Source: Gnetum montanum
Taxonomy: Eukaryota; Streptophyta; Gnetopsida; Gnetales; Gnetaceae
Direction: 5' to 3'
Assembly: GCA_015680685.1 (NCBI GenBank)
Contig: MNCI01009000.1
Location: forward strand, 167,379 to 202,658
Length of the DNA stretch: 35,280 nt
The position numbers were made by a program, and so were the translations under genes. This document shows, piece by piece, positions 1 to 9,808 of this stretch. Position 1 is the stretch's first letter; each line of letters begins with the position of its first letter. The notes beneath the pieces were generated by a model. That model was not told where the DNA came from and searched no databases. It saw only the letters and a list, made by a program, of their open reading frames with translations.

Positions 1-703
1 TTTATGTTCCCTCATTGAACACTTGGTATTCATGGGGATCAGAACCAGGGTTGTGAATCGTAGAGTGTAGGTTCTGATACCCCACCTCCTCACCATCGTT
101 AGGAGGGGGAACATCATTTTTTGGAAAACCTATTGAAATAGGTTCACCACCCTTGATTTCGCTTATGACAAGTGAACCGTTATGGGGCCCCTTTCCCTTC
201 AGCGATGTATGGTAGCTCTTCTACCTCAAGTCCCTTAAACGTTGTGCCGTTATGGGATGGTAATCCCTTTTGTCATAATCTTCTGCAACGTATTCAGCAT
301 ATAGCTGCATCATGTCTATCTGTGCAAGAGCATGAAGGAGCATGTTTGGGACTGCATGATTTGGGGGTACCACTATGTTACCTTGCAAGTCTCGCCAATG
401 CAGTTGTTCATCCTAATGAAGGATAAAGGTAAAATTGGGTACATACTCATCGTGATGAGTATATACCACCCGATACTATTGAGGAACTGGCGATTCTTGG
501 TTACATGTGTTAGACCGCCGACTATCTCTTGTGTGATCCCTAGGTGGTGAAGTGCTTTTATCAGAAGAAGAATACATTGTTATCTTGTCAGTGTGCTATT
601 GACCATTGTTTAATTTTTCTTTTGATTAACCCTAAGGGTTTGTTTAAGCTTCCCAACGATGTGAATTATTTCCTATGTTCTACTTAGTGCACAAACAACT
701 TAG
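1..703 (-). pseudogene. Athila-like element 1: leader and gag start (window-truncated)
   Basis: This is the internal 5' part of a minus-strand LTR element that runs off the left edge of the window. Positions about 40-430 align by eye with 33415-33800 of element E: the same order of blocks is present (the 'gttctgata' block, the 'ggaggaacatcatt' block, the 'ggttcaccaccct' block), with small differences. In E this interval lies between the primer site and the serine/arginine-rich gag region, so here it is the leader plus the beginning of gag. Short open frames on the plus strand in this stretch are not conserved in E and are chance frames. No intact gag frame is visible. Confidence is high for the homology and moderate for where gag begins. 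Confidence 0.75.
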
Positions 704-721
704 TCCCTGGCAATGGCGCCA
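704..721 (-). other. Primer binding site, tRNA-Asp type, element 1
   Basis: Read on the minus strand this is TGGCGCCATTGCCAGGGA, one base away from the LTR end at 723. It matches the complement of the 3' end of plant tRNA-Asp, recalled as TGGCGCCGTTGCCGGGGA, with two mismatches. It fixes the element's orientation (minus) and the inner border of the 5' LTR. Confidence 0.85.
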
Positions 722-882
722 ATGATGAGTGGCGAGGTACCCCTACATTCAACCATACAAATACAAGCATTACACGCGTGATCCGGTCGAACTCTGCAGA
801 CTAAGTGCCTACATGCCTTATGGAACACTTAAGGTTAATCATTCGTTGTCTTCCCAGACTTACTTGTATTTGTCACAGTTGA

Positions 883-1050
883 ATGGTTAAGCAAGTCTAA
901 GGTATGTGATTTTTATATCTTTTATGTTTTATCTCCTATGCTAATGAGAGAAAGGGTGAAGAGACTATGGTTAAGCAAGTCTGAGGTATGTGATTTTTAT
1001 ATCTTTTATGTTTTATCTCCTATGCGAGTGAGCGAAAGGGTGAAGAGACT
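883..1050. repeat. 84-bp tandem duplication inside LTR 1
   Basis: Two adjacent 84-bp units (883-966 and 967-1050) both start 'atggttaagcaagtct' and end 'aagggtgaagagact'. I count four mismatches. The corresponding part of element E's LTR has one unit, so this is a local duplication in element 1 or its lineage. Confidence 0.95.
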
Positions 1051-1514
1051 AAGTAACTAACTTTAACTAACTAAGTTCTAATGCCTAGCATCAGTATCCG
1101 TCCCACTTGTTGTTCACACCCTAAACCAATGCAACCTTCTGGGAGTACGAAACGTTATTCGTTGTTGGGATTACCAAGCGTAACGCACATGCTCAAAGTG
1201 GTCGTACTGAATGCACTTAACTAGGAGTGTTTAGGGTTGAGAAAGATTAATTAACTAATAAAGCATTTAACCATTTAACATTAATTAAAGTCCTATTTAG
1301 CTTAGTCCATGCACTTCAAGGTTTATCCAAAAGTTCATCTTTATTTCCGTACACAAACTTGTGCTCAGGTACAATATTTGCTCGAATAAAGATCCGCTCA
1401 CTTTGGGACTCCCACTGCGGGCACATGGAAATTATTCTAACTCTGGAATGGAAAAATGGCAAGAGTTTGGCTACGGTCTAGATCTAGATGGAGAAACAAG
1501 GAAGAGTTGCCTCT

Positions 1515-1522
1515 TATTTATA
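1515..1522 (-). promoter_or_regulatory. TATA box of LTR 1
   Basis: Minus-strand TATAAATA sits about 17 bp downstream of the palindrome array. The same box in the same context is at 23799-23806 and 34826-34833. This is the likely start region of the retroelement transcript. Confidence 0.7.
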
Positions 1523-1538
1523 GATTTGGCAGTGCACT

Positions 1539-1672
1539 GCGATATCGCGTATGCAATATCGTGTATACAATATCACGTATGCAATATCGCGGTAAATGCG
1601 ATATCACGTATACAATATCGCGTATGCGATATCGCGGTAGATGTGATATCGCGACAGATGCAATATCGCATC
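1539..1672. repeat. GATATC palindrome array in U3 of LTR 1
   Basis: Roughly nine imperfect copies of a 10-12-base palindrome with core GATATC or AATATC, flanked by GC or CG (type: CGCGATATCGCG). Spacers of about 4-8 bases are themselves partly palindromic, for example GTATAC. The array lies immediately upstream of the TATA box on the minus strand. Similar but shorter arrays occur in the other LTRs of this group. Binding sites for a dimeric transcription factor are one explanation; this is inference. Confidence 0.85.
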
Positions 1673-1678
1673 CCATCA

Positions 1679-2700
1679 AGTTTGCTAGCCAAAATGCTTC
1701 AAATGCCCACTGCTAGAATGAAATACAAACCACTAAAGTGTGGAATGCATGGGTATTTATAGTCTTAAGGTTAGCGTGAAGTGCAAATTGAGTTCCACAT
1801 GGCAAAGGGGTAAGTGGGGCTATGCTAACCTTTGCTATGCTTCGAGTGGAACACTAGTGCTATGCTTTGATATGCTCCACTAGACCTCAGGAGACTACTA
1901 GACTGGCTACACTGCTAAGACTACATGTACCAAGACGACAATGTACCTGCAAACAATGTAATTTGGAGGCTACACTCCAGGACTGCATTCTCCCCTCTTT
2001 TAAGTGGGATCAAGCATAGGTACAATTTTGGGACATAGGGGGAGGTAAAAAAAGAGTGCAAGTTGTTAATCCTTCTTGCCAATGAAGTGCTAGAACTGGA
2101 ATAAAGGCCTGTGTTGAGCTTTAAAAGCTTTTAAAGGTAGTTTCCTGTTGCTATGCTCTAAAGCATAGCACAAAAGTTGGGCAATTCTTGCAAAAATTGA
2201 AGTCCATTGCTACTACGCTTGCTATGCTAGAGAGCATAGTAGGATGGGATAGAGTGTAGCACAGACACTTAGGAAAATCTGGCAAAAATTACAGTCCTTA
2301 TTCTTGCTATGCTCAAGAGAGTAGCAGAAAGGGTAGCTTCAAGAGTTGGAAAATCTGCCAAATGCTTCTTCCATGCTAAGCTAGTTTGGCAACTTCTAGC
2401 TTGACACAAGCGTAGACCGGCCACTAGAGTGCTACTATGCTTGCTACACTGAAGAGCATAGCAAGAGGGATGTGAGCATAGTAAGACACTTAGAAAAAAT
2501 TTTGCAACTACTGTTTGACACTTAGAAAATTTTGCAAATTTGGTTCTGTGTTGCATGCTATGCTGGCTACGCTCTAGAGCATAGCCCCAGCAATGGGATC
2601 ATGGGCCAAACGCTTAAAGAAAATTTGCCTTGTGTTGACACTTAGGCAAATTTGCCATTGCAATGTTGTTGCCTGAATTTGGTGGTGTTTCAGGTACTAA
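1679..2700 (-). mobile_element. U3 of a second LTR family, palindrome-rich
   Basis: About 1 kb of diverged units whose core is the palindrome GCTATGCTCTAGAGCATAGC or a variant (2150-2169, 2221-2240, 2306-2325, 2443-2462, 2565-2586). They alternate with a recurring block of the type GACACTTAGAAAATTTTGCAA (near 2267, 2490, 2516 and 2637). Single half-sites (GCTATGCT) continue to about 1829. A minus-strand TATA box, TATAAATA, lies at 1754-1761, downstream of the array. This is the same layout as in the GATATC LTRs but with another palindrome. I read it as the promoter half of an LTR from a different element, cut at 1678 by the insertion of element 1. The outer end near 2700 is approximate. Confidence 0.55.
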
Positions 2701-4861
2701 CTCCATTTACATGTTAATTACATGGATTACATTTTTATTTTATGTTATTATAAAGGTAGTTTTCCTACAATTATAGAGATCGTACTAATGGTAAGAAGTT
2801 TTATGGGGCTTGTTTCACATAAGGATTAGAGGCTTCATATGACAGTACCATAACAAGGATATTTGGCTAATGATACTTAAGAAGATAGTAATTCACTGAG
2901 TGTGTAGTACATTCTTTAGGTAAGGCTAGTTGTTGAACATAATATCTATAATAATTGAGCTATTTAAATGAATAATGTTATAGAAGTAATATCATTTCTC
3001 ATGAATGAGACTCTATCATTATTAAGGATAGTGAGTCTTTGTATGAGATGTTCAAGCTAATAGTGTTAACAATATTGCCAAGTCATGATGTAGAAGTCAA
3101 CGCTATGTGTTGGGTTTTTGTGCTATGCTATCAAGATGATTGGATAAGTAATTGTGTAAAGCAATGAGACCACCTCATCCATCCCTCCAGTTCTCTAAAT
3201 AAAAATGTCTTTTGTCATGGAAGCAATTTGGTTCTTCTTTCATGAAACTAAAAGTAATCAATGATTGTTGTACCTTGACGAAAGAGAAAACAACCAAGTG
3301 GGAATGGCAAAGGATGTGACCTTAAGGGGACTTGTTGGGTTATCTTCTTGACTTCTTTTGTGTGGTTTATGATTCCTCCCTAAACGTATCATCACTCCAT
3401 TATTGGCCAATAACAAGAAGCCAAAGTATTTTCATATCGTAAAAATATAAAATCCAAAAACAAACAATAATGGAAATTCAAAGCACACCCCTTAGACAAA
3501 ATAATAGGCTACAAGCACTAATTATGGTGCTAGAAAGACATGTTACCCATGCCTAAAGGCATCCCTCTAACTAAGGCTCTTCCTTCCTTCTTTTCTTTTC
3601 TCTTTTTGGAGTGATGATTGTTCTATGTGGTGGTTGTAGACTCATGGTGGTCGGTAGAAAGAAACACATCAATGCAACTATTAATGGTATGGACTTGGTA
3701 TAAAACCTAGACAGATAGGTATGTTGGTATAACATTTGACCAAAGAAGTTGTATGTTTTTTGGAACAAAGACATTATCTACATTTAACTTCTAGGGTGCC
3801 CACAAGCATCTCTAGAAGTGGTCCACTTGCATATCTTTTGTTGATCATGGCTTTGAACTAACCTTCACATCTTCTAGAACATCAATGATGGTTTCTCTAA
3901 ATTTATGCATGCTTTTGAGACTACTTCTCATTTGTTTCATTAATTTTTCTTACTTTTCTATTTCCATATCTATTAATATTTCTTAGCCATCTTCTAAATC
4001 AAACCTTTGGTTTCAATTGTTCGAAAACTTGTGTGCTTCCGAAGTTATGCTTATTATTCATGGGATGCCGGTTTGAAATTTTTGAAATTTTTCCAACATC
4101 CTATTTTCAAACATCATGGTAACTAATAGTAATTGATCAAAATAATGTGAATAGCTTGATGATTTTAGTTACCTCATAGCCTTAGGCATAGTACGCTATC
4201 ATCACCTTGTGCTTAAATGCAAACTAAGGGATCCGAAAAGGGTTAATCATTAAGAAAATTTTACTAAAACTAATGTTGATCCTTTAGTGACTATAGGTGA
4301 TGCTAAAAGGGATGCCTAAGGAAGGAGGTCTTTTGCTAGGCACAATAACGAAGCCAAAAGAGGGACAACAAAGGATATGCCTATGGAGAGGAAGCGGAAG
4401 CTTTGGTGAAGGTGTTGGTGAGGCTATGTGCATGGAGCAATGCAATAGTTATACATGTATTCTATCAATTTTTACACATAGCAAGGTACATGCAATGTGG
4501 TCATCTCCATAGAGTCTAGCGTAGCGACAACCAAGTGCATGTTTTTAGGCCCTTTTCTATTTTCATATTGGTTATTTAAGGTCATAGTACATATAATTTT
4601 ATTGCTTTTGTTTCATTTAAATCGTTAGGAGCATTATCACATTATGGAATTCATGAATTTTCTCATAGCTTTTAGGTATGGTTTTCTAGTTATATTTTTC
4701 TTAGGTTGATATTCTCTTTCTTGTAGTGGCAATATATATTACATTAATTCATGATTTCTTTCTTATTCATGATTTAAGTTTTGATTAAGTTTATTTTTGT
4801 AATTTTGGTAGGTTGTCAAGTTTTGTGAAACTCTAGTTTTATACTGTATCAATATATTATT
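2700..4861. other. AT-rich stretch, mostly unassigned
   Basis: No gene can be supported here. Several short frames exist but none has a recognisable motif. The only assignable part is the dispersed repeat at 3475-3660, which reappears inverted near 27 kb. The portion just before 4862 may be more of the copia element but is too decayed to tell. Confidence 0.5.
3475..3660 (-). repeat. Dispersed repeat, inverted partner at 26945-27126
   Basis: On the minus strand this stretch aligns by eye with plus-strand 26945-27126 at roughly 70-75 percent. Shared blocks include 'aaggggtgtgctttgaatt', 'gccttagttagaggga' and a lysine/arginine-rich run ending in GAGCC or GGGCC. In both copies one frame reads as a basic peptide followed by a segment of the type AWxTxLSxSI. 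This hints at a former coding part of an unidentified mobile element. Confidence 0.5.
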
Positions 4862-5312
4862 TTGGTGATCTTGGCATTTTCAACCTTAGAAAAATACAAA
4901 AATTATAATTACATTCATAAGATGGTGAAATCTCAAATAAAAATTGGAGCGAAGTATCATCTCATTTCTAATGAAATGTATCAAGCTTGTGCTTATGTTA
5001 TGCAAAAGTTATCTCTTCATAATGAATATTTGAAAAGGAAGGATAAACCTTTGGAGCTCCTTCACATGAACTTGTTGGGATCCATGAAATTAACCTTCTT
5101 TAATGGTACAAGGTATTTTCTTATCATTATAGATGATTTTTCAAGGTATACTTGGTGCTATTTGTTGCATAATGAAGATGAGACCTTTTCTCTTTTTTAA
5201 GTATTTTAAGAATCTTATTAAGAATCAACTTAATGTAAAATTTAAGATCATTAAGAGTGCTAAGGAAGGGGAATTTTTGAATGTTGAATTTAACAATTTT
5301 TGTAATGTGTAA
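4862..5312 (+). pseudogene. Ty1/copia integrase fragment
   Basis: The frame resembles the region from GAG-pre-integrase into the integrase core of Ty1/copia polyproteins. Visible landmarks are a pre-integrase-like stretch with KPLELLHMNLLG, then RYFLIIIDDFSRYTWCYLL (the usual first catalytic aspartate of the core lies in the LHMD position, here read as N), and later a decayed GEFLNVEFNNFC block where the second aspartate of the SDRGGEF motif has been lost. An extra T in the T-run at about 5194-5199 shifts the frame; beyond it the other frame carries the homology to a stop at 5310-5312. The copy is short, lacks RT and RNase H, and has no visible LTR. It is a dead fragment. Confidence 0.85.
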
Positions 5313-5447
5313 TACTTTAAAACTTAGCAACAGGCATAATAAACATGAGTTCGAAAAGAAACTAAAGCAATAAATAACCATGATAAAGCATATTATTTGG
5401 AAACCAAAAATTATGACTAAAATAACATTCAAATCCACATAAAAATG

Positions 5448-5689
5448 AAAATCTCATTGGTAGGTATTATTTTGTATAAGAAATTCCTTCATCAATTGAA
5501 AATTTATATGTCTAAGACATGCATGCAGCCTAGAAAACTATTACTTCAAGCTCCTTAAGCATCACCCACATCGCTATGACCTTCAAGTCTACCTATAAAA
5601 GATAAAAAAAGGAGATTGGTCTAAACAAGACTACATAGGAAAACATTACAACAAATTTTATTAAGATCAATAATAAGGAATTGTTAACC
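5448..5689. repeat. 240-bp dispersed repeat, copy 1
   Basis: About 242 bp, matching 9583-9808 in the same orientation over its whole length at high identity with a few small gaps. Both copies start 'aaaatctcatt' and end 'gttaacc'. Flanking sequences differ completely, so the unit itself moved or was duplicated. I see no terminal inverted repeats, A/B boxes or coding frame. It could be a short LTR or the end of a non-autonomous element. Confidence 0.8.
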
Positions 5690-6404
5690 AAAAGATGATG
5701 AGTTGGGGAGCTACTAGCAAGTGTTAGCAAAGACCAATCCATCCAACAAGAACAAGCTATCATTCACAAGATAGGACATGTATGACAAGCTAAGAACAGA
5801 CACTCACTGCCTTATGATAGTTTAGGATTTGATTTTATTATTAATTAAATTAAATAATTAATTTCTATGTTATTATTCAATTAGTTTAAGGCCACAATAA
5901 CATCAATAAGTATATGCTTCACTTTGAACTAAATCACATGTGATAAAGCTATTGCTAATCCAAATGAGAAAATAACAACTTGTGATCAATGTTTAATAAT
6001 CTAGATACCACACTAGTCCAATCCAAGGAATTTGATCAGATTACACGTGAACGCTTATGATTCATATGGTTGGGCATAAGGGATACTCCCTGCTCATTAG
6101 ATATCATTTACCAAATTGACACAAAAGTAGGAAAACTAACAATACTAACATAAATGTTAGGAGAGTAACACAAATGATACCATGTACACAATTTTTGACT
6201 AGCATAAGTACCATGTTGTAATGGTCTTTTAAAAAGTGATAATGATATTGAAATTAAAGAGTGAAAAAATGGTTAAGATTTTGATTTTTCATATTGTTGG
6301 AAAATGTTAAAATCATAAGTTGCTTCCATAATATCAATTAGCAAAATCTTAACTAAGATACGTAACAAATGTTTCTAATAATTTTTTTATCATCGTTATT
6401 ATCC
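5690..6404. other. AT-rich stretch without recognisable genes
   Basis: No open frame of note, no RNA gene and no repeat matching the rest of the window was found here. Confidence 0.5.
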
Positions 6405-6663
6405 TAGCTTTGTCACAACAAAATGAGGTCAACTACATCAGTCCTTTCTCACCATTTGTCTTTATGAAGACCTAGATCTTTATTTATTTGTAATTTTTTG
6501 AAATCATCTTCACTTGTTTTTTTCCCATGTGTTGTTTGGTCTTTGTTTTAGTAACTTTCTTAGATAGTGATGTAGCAACCATTTTATTGATATTCTTTTA
6601 TCACATAGAACACCACTAGCTTGTCTCAATTCTGACGATTTTGCCTCAATTCTATTTCTCATA

Positions 6664-6676
6664 TCTTTATCAATTT
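6664..6676. repeat. SINE target site duplication, left copy
   Basis: TCTTTATCAATTT is repeated exactly at 6849-6861. It belongs to the LINE coding sequence (an IDKD block), which shows the SINE landed in an already present LINE copy. Confidence 0.9.
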
Positions 6677-6848
6677 GAAGGGATTGTCATTTAGAATGAT
6701 GGTAAGGTGCACATTTCTCAAGTCGAAGACCTAGGTTCAAGCCTAGGTGTAGCTACTCAAAGAGGTTAGGCTTTCACTTATCTACCAACATTGATCAAAT
6801 CCCGCTTAGTGAGATTAGCACTATGGCTCCATGTGATGATCCTGTGTG
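6677..6848 (+). mobile_element. tRNA-derived SINE (172 bp)
   Basis: The insert splits the LINE frame exactly and is flanked by a perfect 13-bp direct repeat, TCTTTATCAATTT, at 6664-6676 and 6849-6861. Inside, TAGAATGATGG (6692-6702) resembles an RNA polymerase III A box and GGTTCAAGCCT (6734-6744) a B box, about 32 bp apart as in tRNA genes. The tRNA-related head is followed by an unrelated body. There is no poly-A tail; the 3' end runs 'gatgatcctgtg' into the target duplication. Confidence 0.85.
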
Positions 6849-7510
6849 TCTTTATCAATTTCACCATCTAATTGAAGGATTGGCCCTAGGTAGCAGAACT
6901 GTTTGCAAAAAGGGAATTTTTGGCCTTGGATTGTCACTTTTATTTCACCACTATTTATATAGTTATTAAAATTGCATTCCGTATATTCTATCTTACTTCT
7001 ACTAATTTCTAAGCCTTGATTCTAGAGCATGTCTCCACTTTTCTATTTTAGAAACAATATTTTCTAGAGCTATATCCACCAATATAATACCATCTTAAAT
7101 AGCATACACTAAGGGATGTCATCTTCTTTTTGTTGTTAATTTATCCATAATAGTGGCAAATGAGTATGGGCTAAGTGCAAATCATTAATTTAAATCTATT
7201 GTGATTGACAAAATTAGATGTTGTTCCACAATATGTTCTAATTTTAGTGGTAGCTCATTTATGCATGTATTGAATCACTTTAATATATTTATCAAGGATG
7301 TTTTTCCTCCACAATAATATCTCTAGGTACTCTGTCATATGCTTTTTCCAAATCAATAAAGATCATATGAAAGTTTTTTTTCTCAATATTAAATGTTCAA
7401 AATGTTTTATTTACTACTTTTCTCATTTCATTCTTTCTTTGTAAGCCAATGACTGAAACAAAATAATTAGATCAAATCAAAAGCTTCCATTAAAGTTTTA
7501 CAGCTTTCAT

Positions 7511-8608
7511 TACATCCAAGTTAAGATTTATTCTTATACAAACAACACTACATTATGGTATAGTATAGTGTCATACATGATTTTTACAGTGGTATCATTT
7601 ATTTGTGTCAGTGTTGTTAGTCTGACTTTTAAAAAGTAAGTTATGTTAATTTCTTTATTTCTAAGGGCAGAGCATTAATACAATATAGATATCCAAATCA
7701 AACTTATAACTTACAAACTATAAATTGCATGTTTTAACAAAGCAATAAATGTTAAAGCACTTTTATGTTTTACCATGTAATAAATTACCTTTATTGAATT
7801 ATGATTTTGATTACCTTGCTATCTATATGTACCTATGCTCTGCCAAAATATTATGTTGGCAGCAAAAAATTTCAATTTCACTAAAAAAACCAATGGACAC
7901 TCAAAGTTAATCCCACCTTTAGATCCTAGAGTATGTGTTTCTTTACCATTTAATTTTCACTTAATTAAACTTTGCATTGGCTTTCATTGTACTAGAACAT
8001 AGGTAATTCCTTATTGGATTCATCATGTAGGGAATCTGAGGACACTGAATTAGTGAAAATGCTGAGTTTATGAAATCATGAATCATGAATCTGAGCAGAT
8101 TATATCTTCGTTGGTAAAATTCCAATAGAATCAAAAAACAAAAAAAATAGTGTTGGGAAAACCACAGAAACAGAGTATCTGCTCAACAGGGAAAATAAAA
8201 AGAAAAACAGAAGATATTTATTTTTTCCCTCGCCTTAATAGAAAAACAAAACACCATTATAATGAGAGAAAAAAATATGATCAAGAAAGTTTCTAAAATT
8301 ATTTTATTACCATAAAGATCCAAAATTATTTTACCTTGACCAAGAATTCTCTTGGATTGAGGCTGGTAGTTAGCTCTCAGCCAAAACAATGCCAAGTTAT
8401 GGATAAAAAAAATTTGAACTGACAGAGAAAAAGGAGTAAAACCACGTGGAAATTCGATGAGGGTAATAAAAATAAAGGAAAGATATATTTCAGCATGTAT
8501 GCAATAGATATAATTCATGTTCGTATTCGAGTTCCAGCCAAAAGCTCTTGCGTGGTTTTCATTAATTAAATTGCATTGATGGTAATTAACTTAATGTAAG
8601 CGCAACAC
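7511..8608. other. AT-rich stretch upstream of tRNA-Ala
   Basis: I see no gene or repeat related to others in the window. The minus-strand frame at 8183-8518 is AT-rich, hydrophobic by composition and without motifs, and I do not regard it as a gene. Confidence 0.5.
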
Positions 8609-8681
8609 GGGGATGTAGCTCAGATGGTAGAGCGCTCGCTTAGCATGCGAGAGGTACGGGGATCGATACCCCGCATCTCCA
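8609..8681 (+). tRNA. tRNA-Ala (anticodon AGC)
   Basis: A 73-base cloverleaf without intron. The acceptor stem GGGGATG pairs with CATCTCC and includes the G3:U70 wobble pair that identifies alanine tRNAs; the discriminator base is A. The D-arm region carries the A box TAGCTCAGATGG. The anticodon stem CTCGC/GCGAG encloses the loop TTAGCAT, giving anticodon AGC, which is inosine-modified in eukaryotes and reads GCU, GCC and GCA. The T arm carries the B box GGATCGATACC. CCA is not encoded, as usual for nuclear genes. An AGC anticodon argues for the nuclear genome, since organellar tRNA-Ala uses UGC. A TTTT run at 8687-8690 can stop RNA polymerase III. This is the only gene in the window that looks intact. 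Confidence 0.98.
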
Positions 8682-8731
8682 ATTTATTTTACTAGTCTCA
8701 TCTACAATTCCAATTTATTTTACTAGTCTCA
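8678..8731. repeat. Direct repeat of the tRNA 3' end and trailer
   Basis: A 23-base stretch starting TCCAATTTATTTTACTAG occurs exactly at 8678-8700 and 8709-8731. The first copy includes the last four bases of the tRNA. The second is a tandem copy with an 8-base spacer. Confidence 0.95.
8687..8690 (+). terminator. Pol III T-run terminator
   Basis: TTTT six bases after the tRNA end, inside the sequence 'aatttattttac'. A second copy of the same stretch follows about 31 bp later. Confidence 0.6.
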
Positions 8732-8827
8732 CGGAGAGCATTTATGGTTTGAAGTTTCAGCGCTGAAAAATAATAAAAGGTACGTGAATTGATGTGTAAT
8801 CTAACGTTCAATCTCTTTTCGATTCAG

Positions 8828-8888
8828 CAATGGCATTAACAATGCTTGGATTAAATGCTAATGGTGACTGTCTCCAAACTTTCCACAG
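8828..8888 (+). other. Possible exon-like segment (unproven)
   Basis: A pyrimidine-rich run ending TTCGATTCAG precedes CA-ATG, and an open frame of 19 codons plus two bases runs into CACAG|GTGAGT, a good plant splice donor. A similar AG...GT-bounded segment with an open frame is at about 9473-9521. Both could be exons of an unrecognised gene or chance. No protein family is recognisable from so little. Confidence 0.2.
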
Positions 8889-9582
8889 GTGAGTAGACCA
8901 TTCGTAATTTAAGCATTAAAAAGGAGGTCTGCATGGAACACGTGTGAGTGGAAACGTGCTTCCATTTCTACAGACCTGCGGAGAAAGACTGTTGCAGCCT
9001 GCCATATATTCATAATGAGACGTTTCAGAAACCTTGTTTGCCAATATAAGGGCTGGGTCACATGCAGCGTTTCAGGGGTAGATTTTCCCTGTGTTGGATT
9101 CTGTGTAACATGCCAAACACTGTCACATTCATATGGGGGAGATCGATTTGAGATTTTGACAACGAAACTTCAGTGACAAATTGAATTAGAATTTCAGCTA
9201 CGAATGCAGACAGAGCGTGAATACCGTTGCTAACATTTCAATGTGAATCCGGTTTTGATGAAGAGAGACCGTTTACAATTTATGGCAACATGTTTTTTGC
9301 CAAACAATTTCTGTAACATTTTCTCTGCAGTATCATTTCAGCAAGTTGTCCGATACCTACCCTTTATTCGTACTTTTTCTTGTCAAGTTCATGTGTTTCA
9401 AAATTCAAGAAAATTTAAGTTGAGTTCGTGCATAGCAACCATGAAAACATTCCTCAACATCTTTCATCATTAGGCGTAAGAATGGGCTTGTTCAAGTACA
9501 GATTGTCGCAGTCTTTGAGGTATGTGTTTGACTTAATTAAGCATAACGTTATTCATTGCATCAGAATCTTTAACAAGAAGTA

Positions 9583-9808
9583 AAAATCTCATTAGTGGGT
9601 ATTATTTTTATAAGGAATTCCTTCATCAATTGAAAATTTATGTGTAAGACATGCATGCAGGCTGGAAAACTATTACGTCGAGCTCTTTAAGCATCACCCA
9701 CATCGCTATGACCTTCAAGTCTACCTGTAAACGATTAAAAAAGAGATTGGTCTAGTAAAAAACATTGCAACAAATTTTATTAAGATCAATAATAAAGAAT
9801 CGTTAACC
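9583..9808. repeat. 240-bp dispersed repeat, copy 2
   Basis: Second copy of the unit at 5448-5689, slightly shorter through small deletions. It ends directly at a GC-richer segment (9809-10085), whereas copy 1 ends in AT-rich sequence. Confidence 0.8.

Larger units (their letters stand above)
723..1678 (-). mobile_element. 5' LTR of element 1
   Basis: The 956-bp LTR starts TGATGAG at the PBS side and ends CCCATCA, giving TG...CA ends with 5-bp inverted termini (TGATG/CATCA). The PBS-side 70 bases match the LTR ends at 18158, 23063, 26099 and 34089. Read on the minus strand, the order is palindromic GATATC array, TATA box (1515-1522), a block with 'tgcccgcagtggga', 'aataaag' polyadenylation-like signals near 1340 and 1390, then the U5 end. 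An 84-bp internal tandem duplication (883-1050) lengthens it. The next base outward (1679) starts unrelated sequence, so the element probably inserted into another LTR. Confidence 0.85.
6405..7510 (-). pseudogene. RTE-type LINE reverse transcriptase remnant
   Basis: Minus-strand frames, broken by stops and shifts, carry the ordered landmarks of an RTE-clade non-LTR reverse transcriptase. FIDLEKAYDRVP lies at about 7326-7375. A QGSALSPYLFA-like block is near 7190, with MDELTTKR following. The catalytic FADD block, now degraded, is near 7090. SRSKIEYTECNF is near 6980, a YLGPILQLDGEIDKD block near 6860-6895, then ASGVLCDKR near 6615. The C-terminal block that ends these ORFs (DLxLHKDxW) is near 6450-6480. 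A SINE interrupts the frame at 6677-6848. The first half of the ORF (endonuclease) is not visible, as expected for a 5'-truncated LINE copy. A related copy is at 23932-24890. Confidence 0.85.

Noticed and set aside
1539-1672. CRISPR-like or satellite array
   Set aside because: Units are short palindromes with irregular spacing and no unique spacers of constant length, located inside LTR promoters. The genome is eukaryotic.
1361-1762. Open frames over the GATATC array (1361-1762, 1456-1716 plus; 34701-34922 minus) with RYRVCDIA-like repeats
   Set aside because: They are translations of the palindromic LTR array. The similar peptides on opposite strands arise because the LTRs are inverted relative to each other. 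Array length varies without regard to frame.
5127-5438. 103-codon minus-strand frame
   Set aside because: It overlaps, in antisense, the copia integrase homology on the plus strand, which is the supported reading.
8183-8518. 111-codon minus-strand frame with hydrophobic runs
   Set aside because: AT-rich composition accounts for the Ile/Phe-rich translation. No motif, start context or repeat homology was seen.
8609-8681. Organellar origin of the tRNA-Ala (chloroplast transfer)
   Set aside because: Plastid and mitochondrial tRNA-Ala have anticodon UGC, and the plastid gene contains a long intron. This one is AGC and intronless.
9473-9521. Exon-like segment bounded by AG and GTATGT
   Set aside because: Too short to recognise any product, and splice-like signals are frequent in AT-rich plant DNA. 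Kept only as a remark with 8828-8888.
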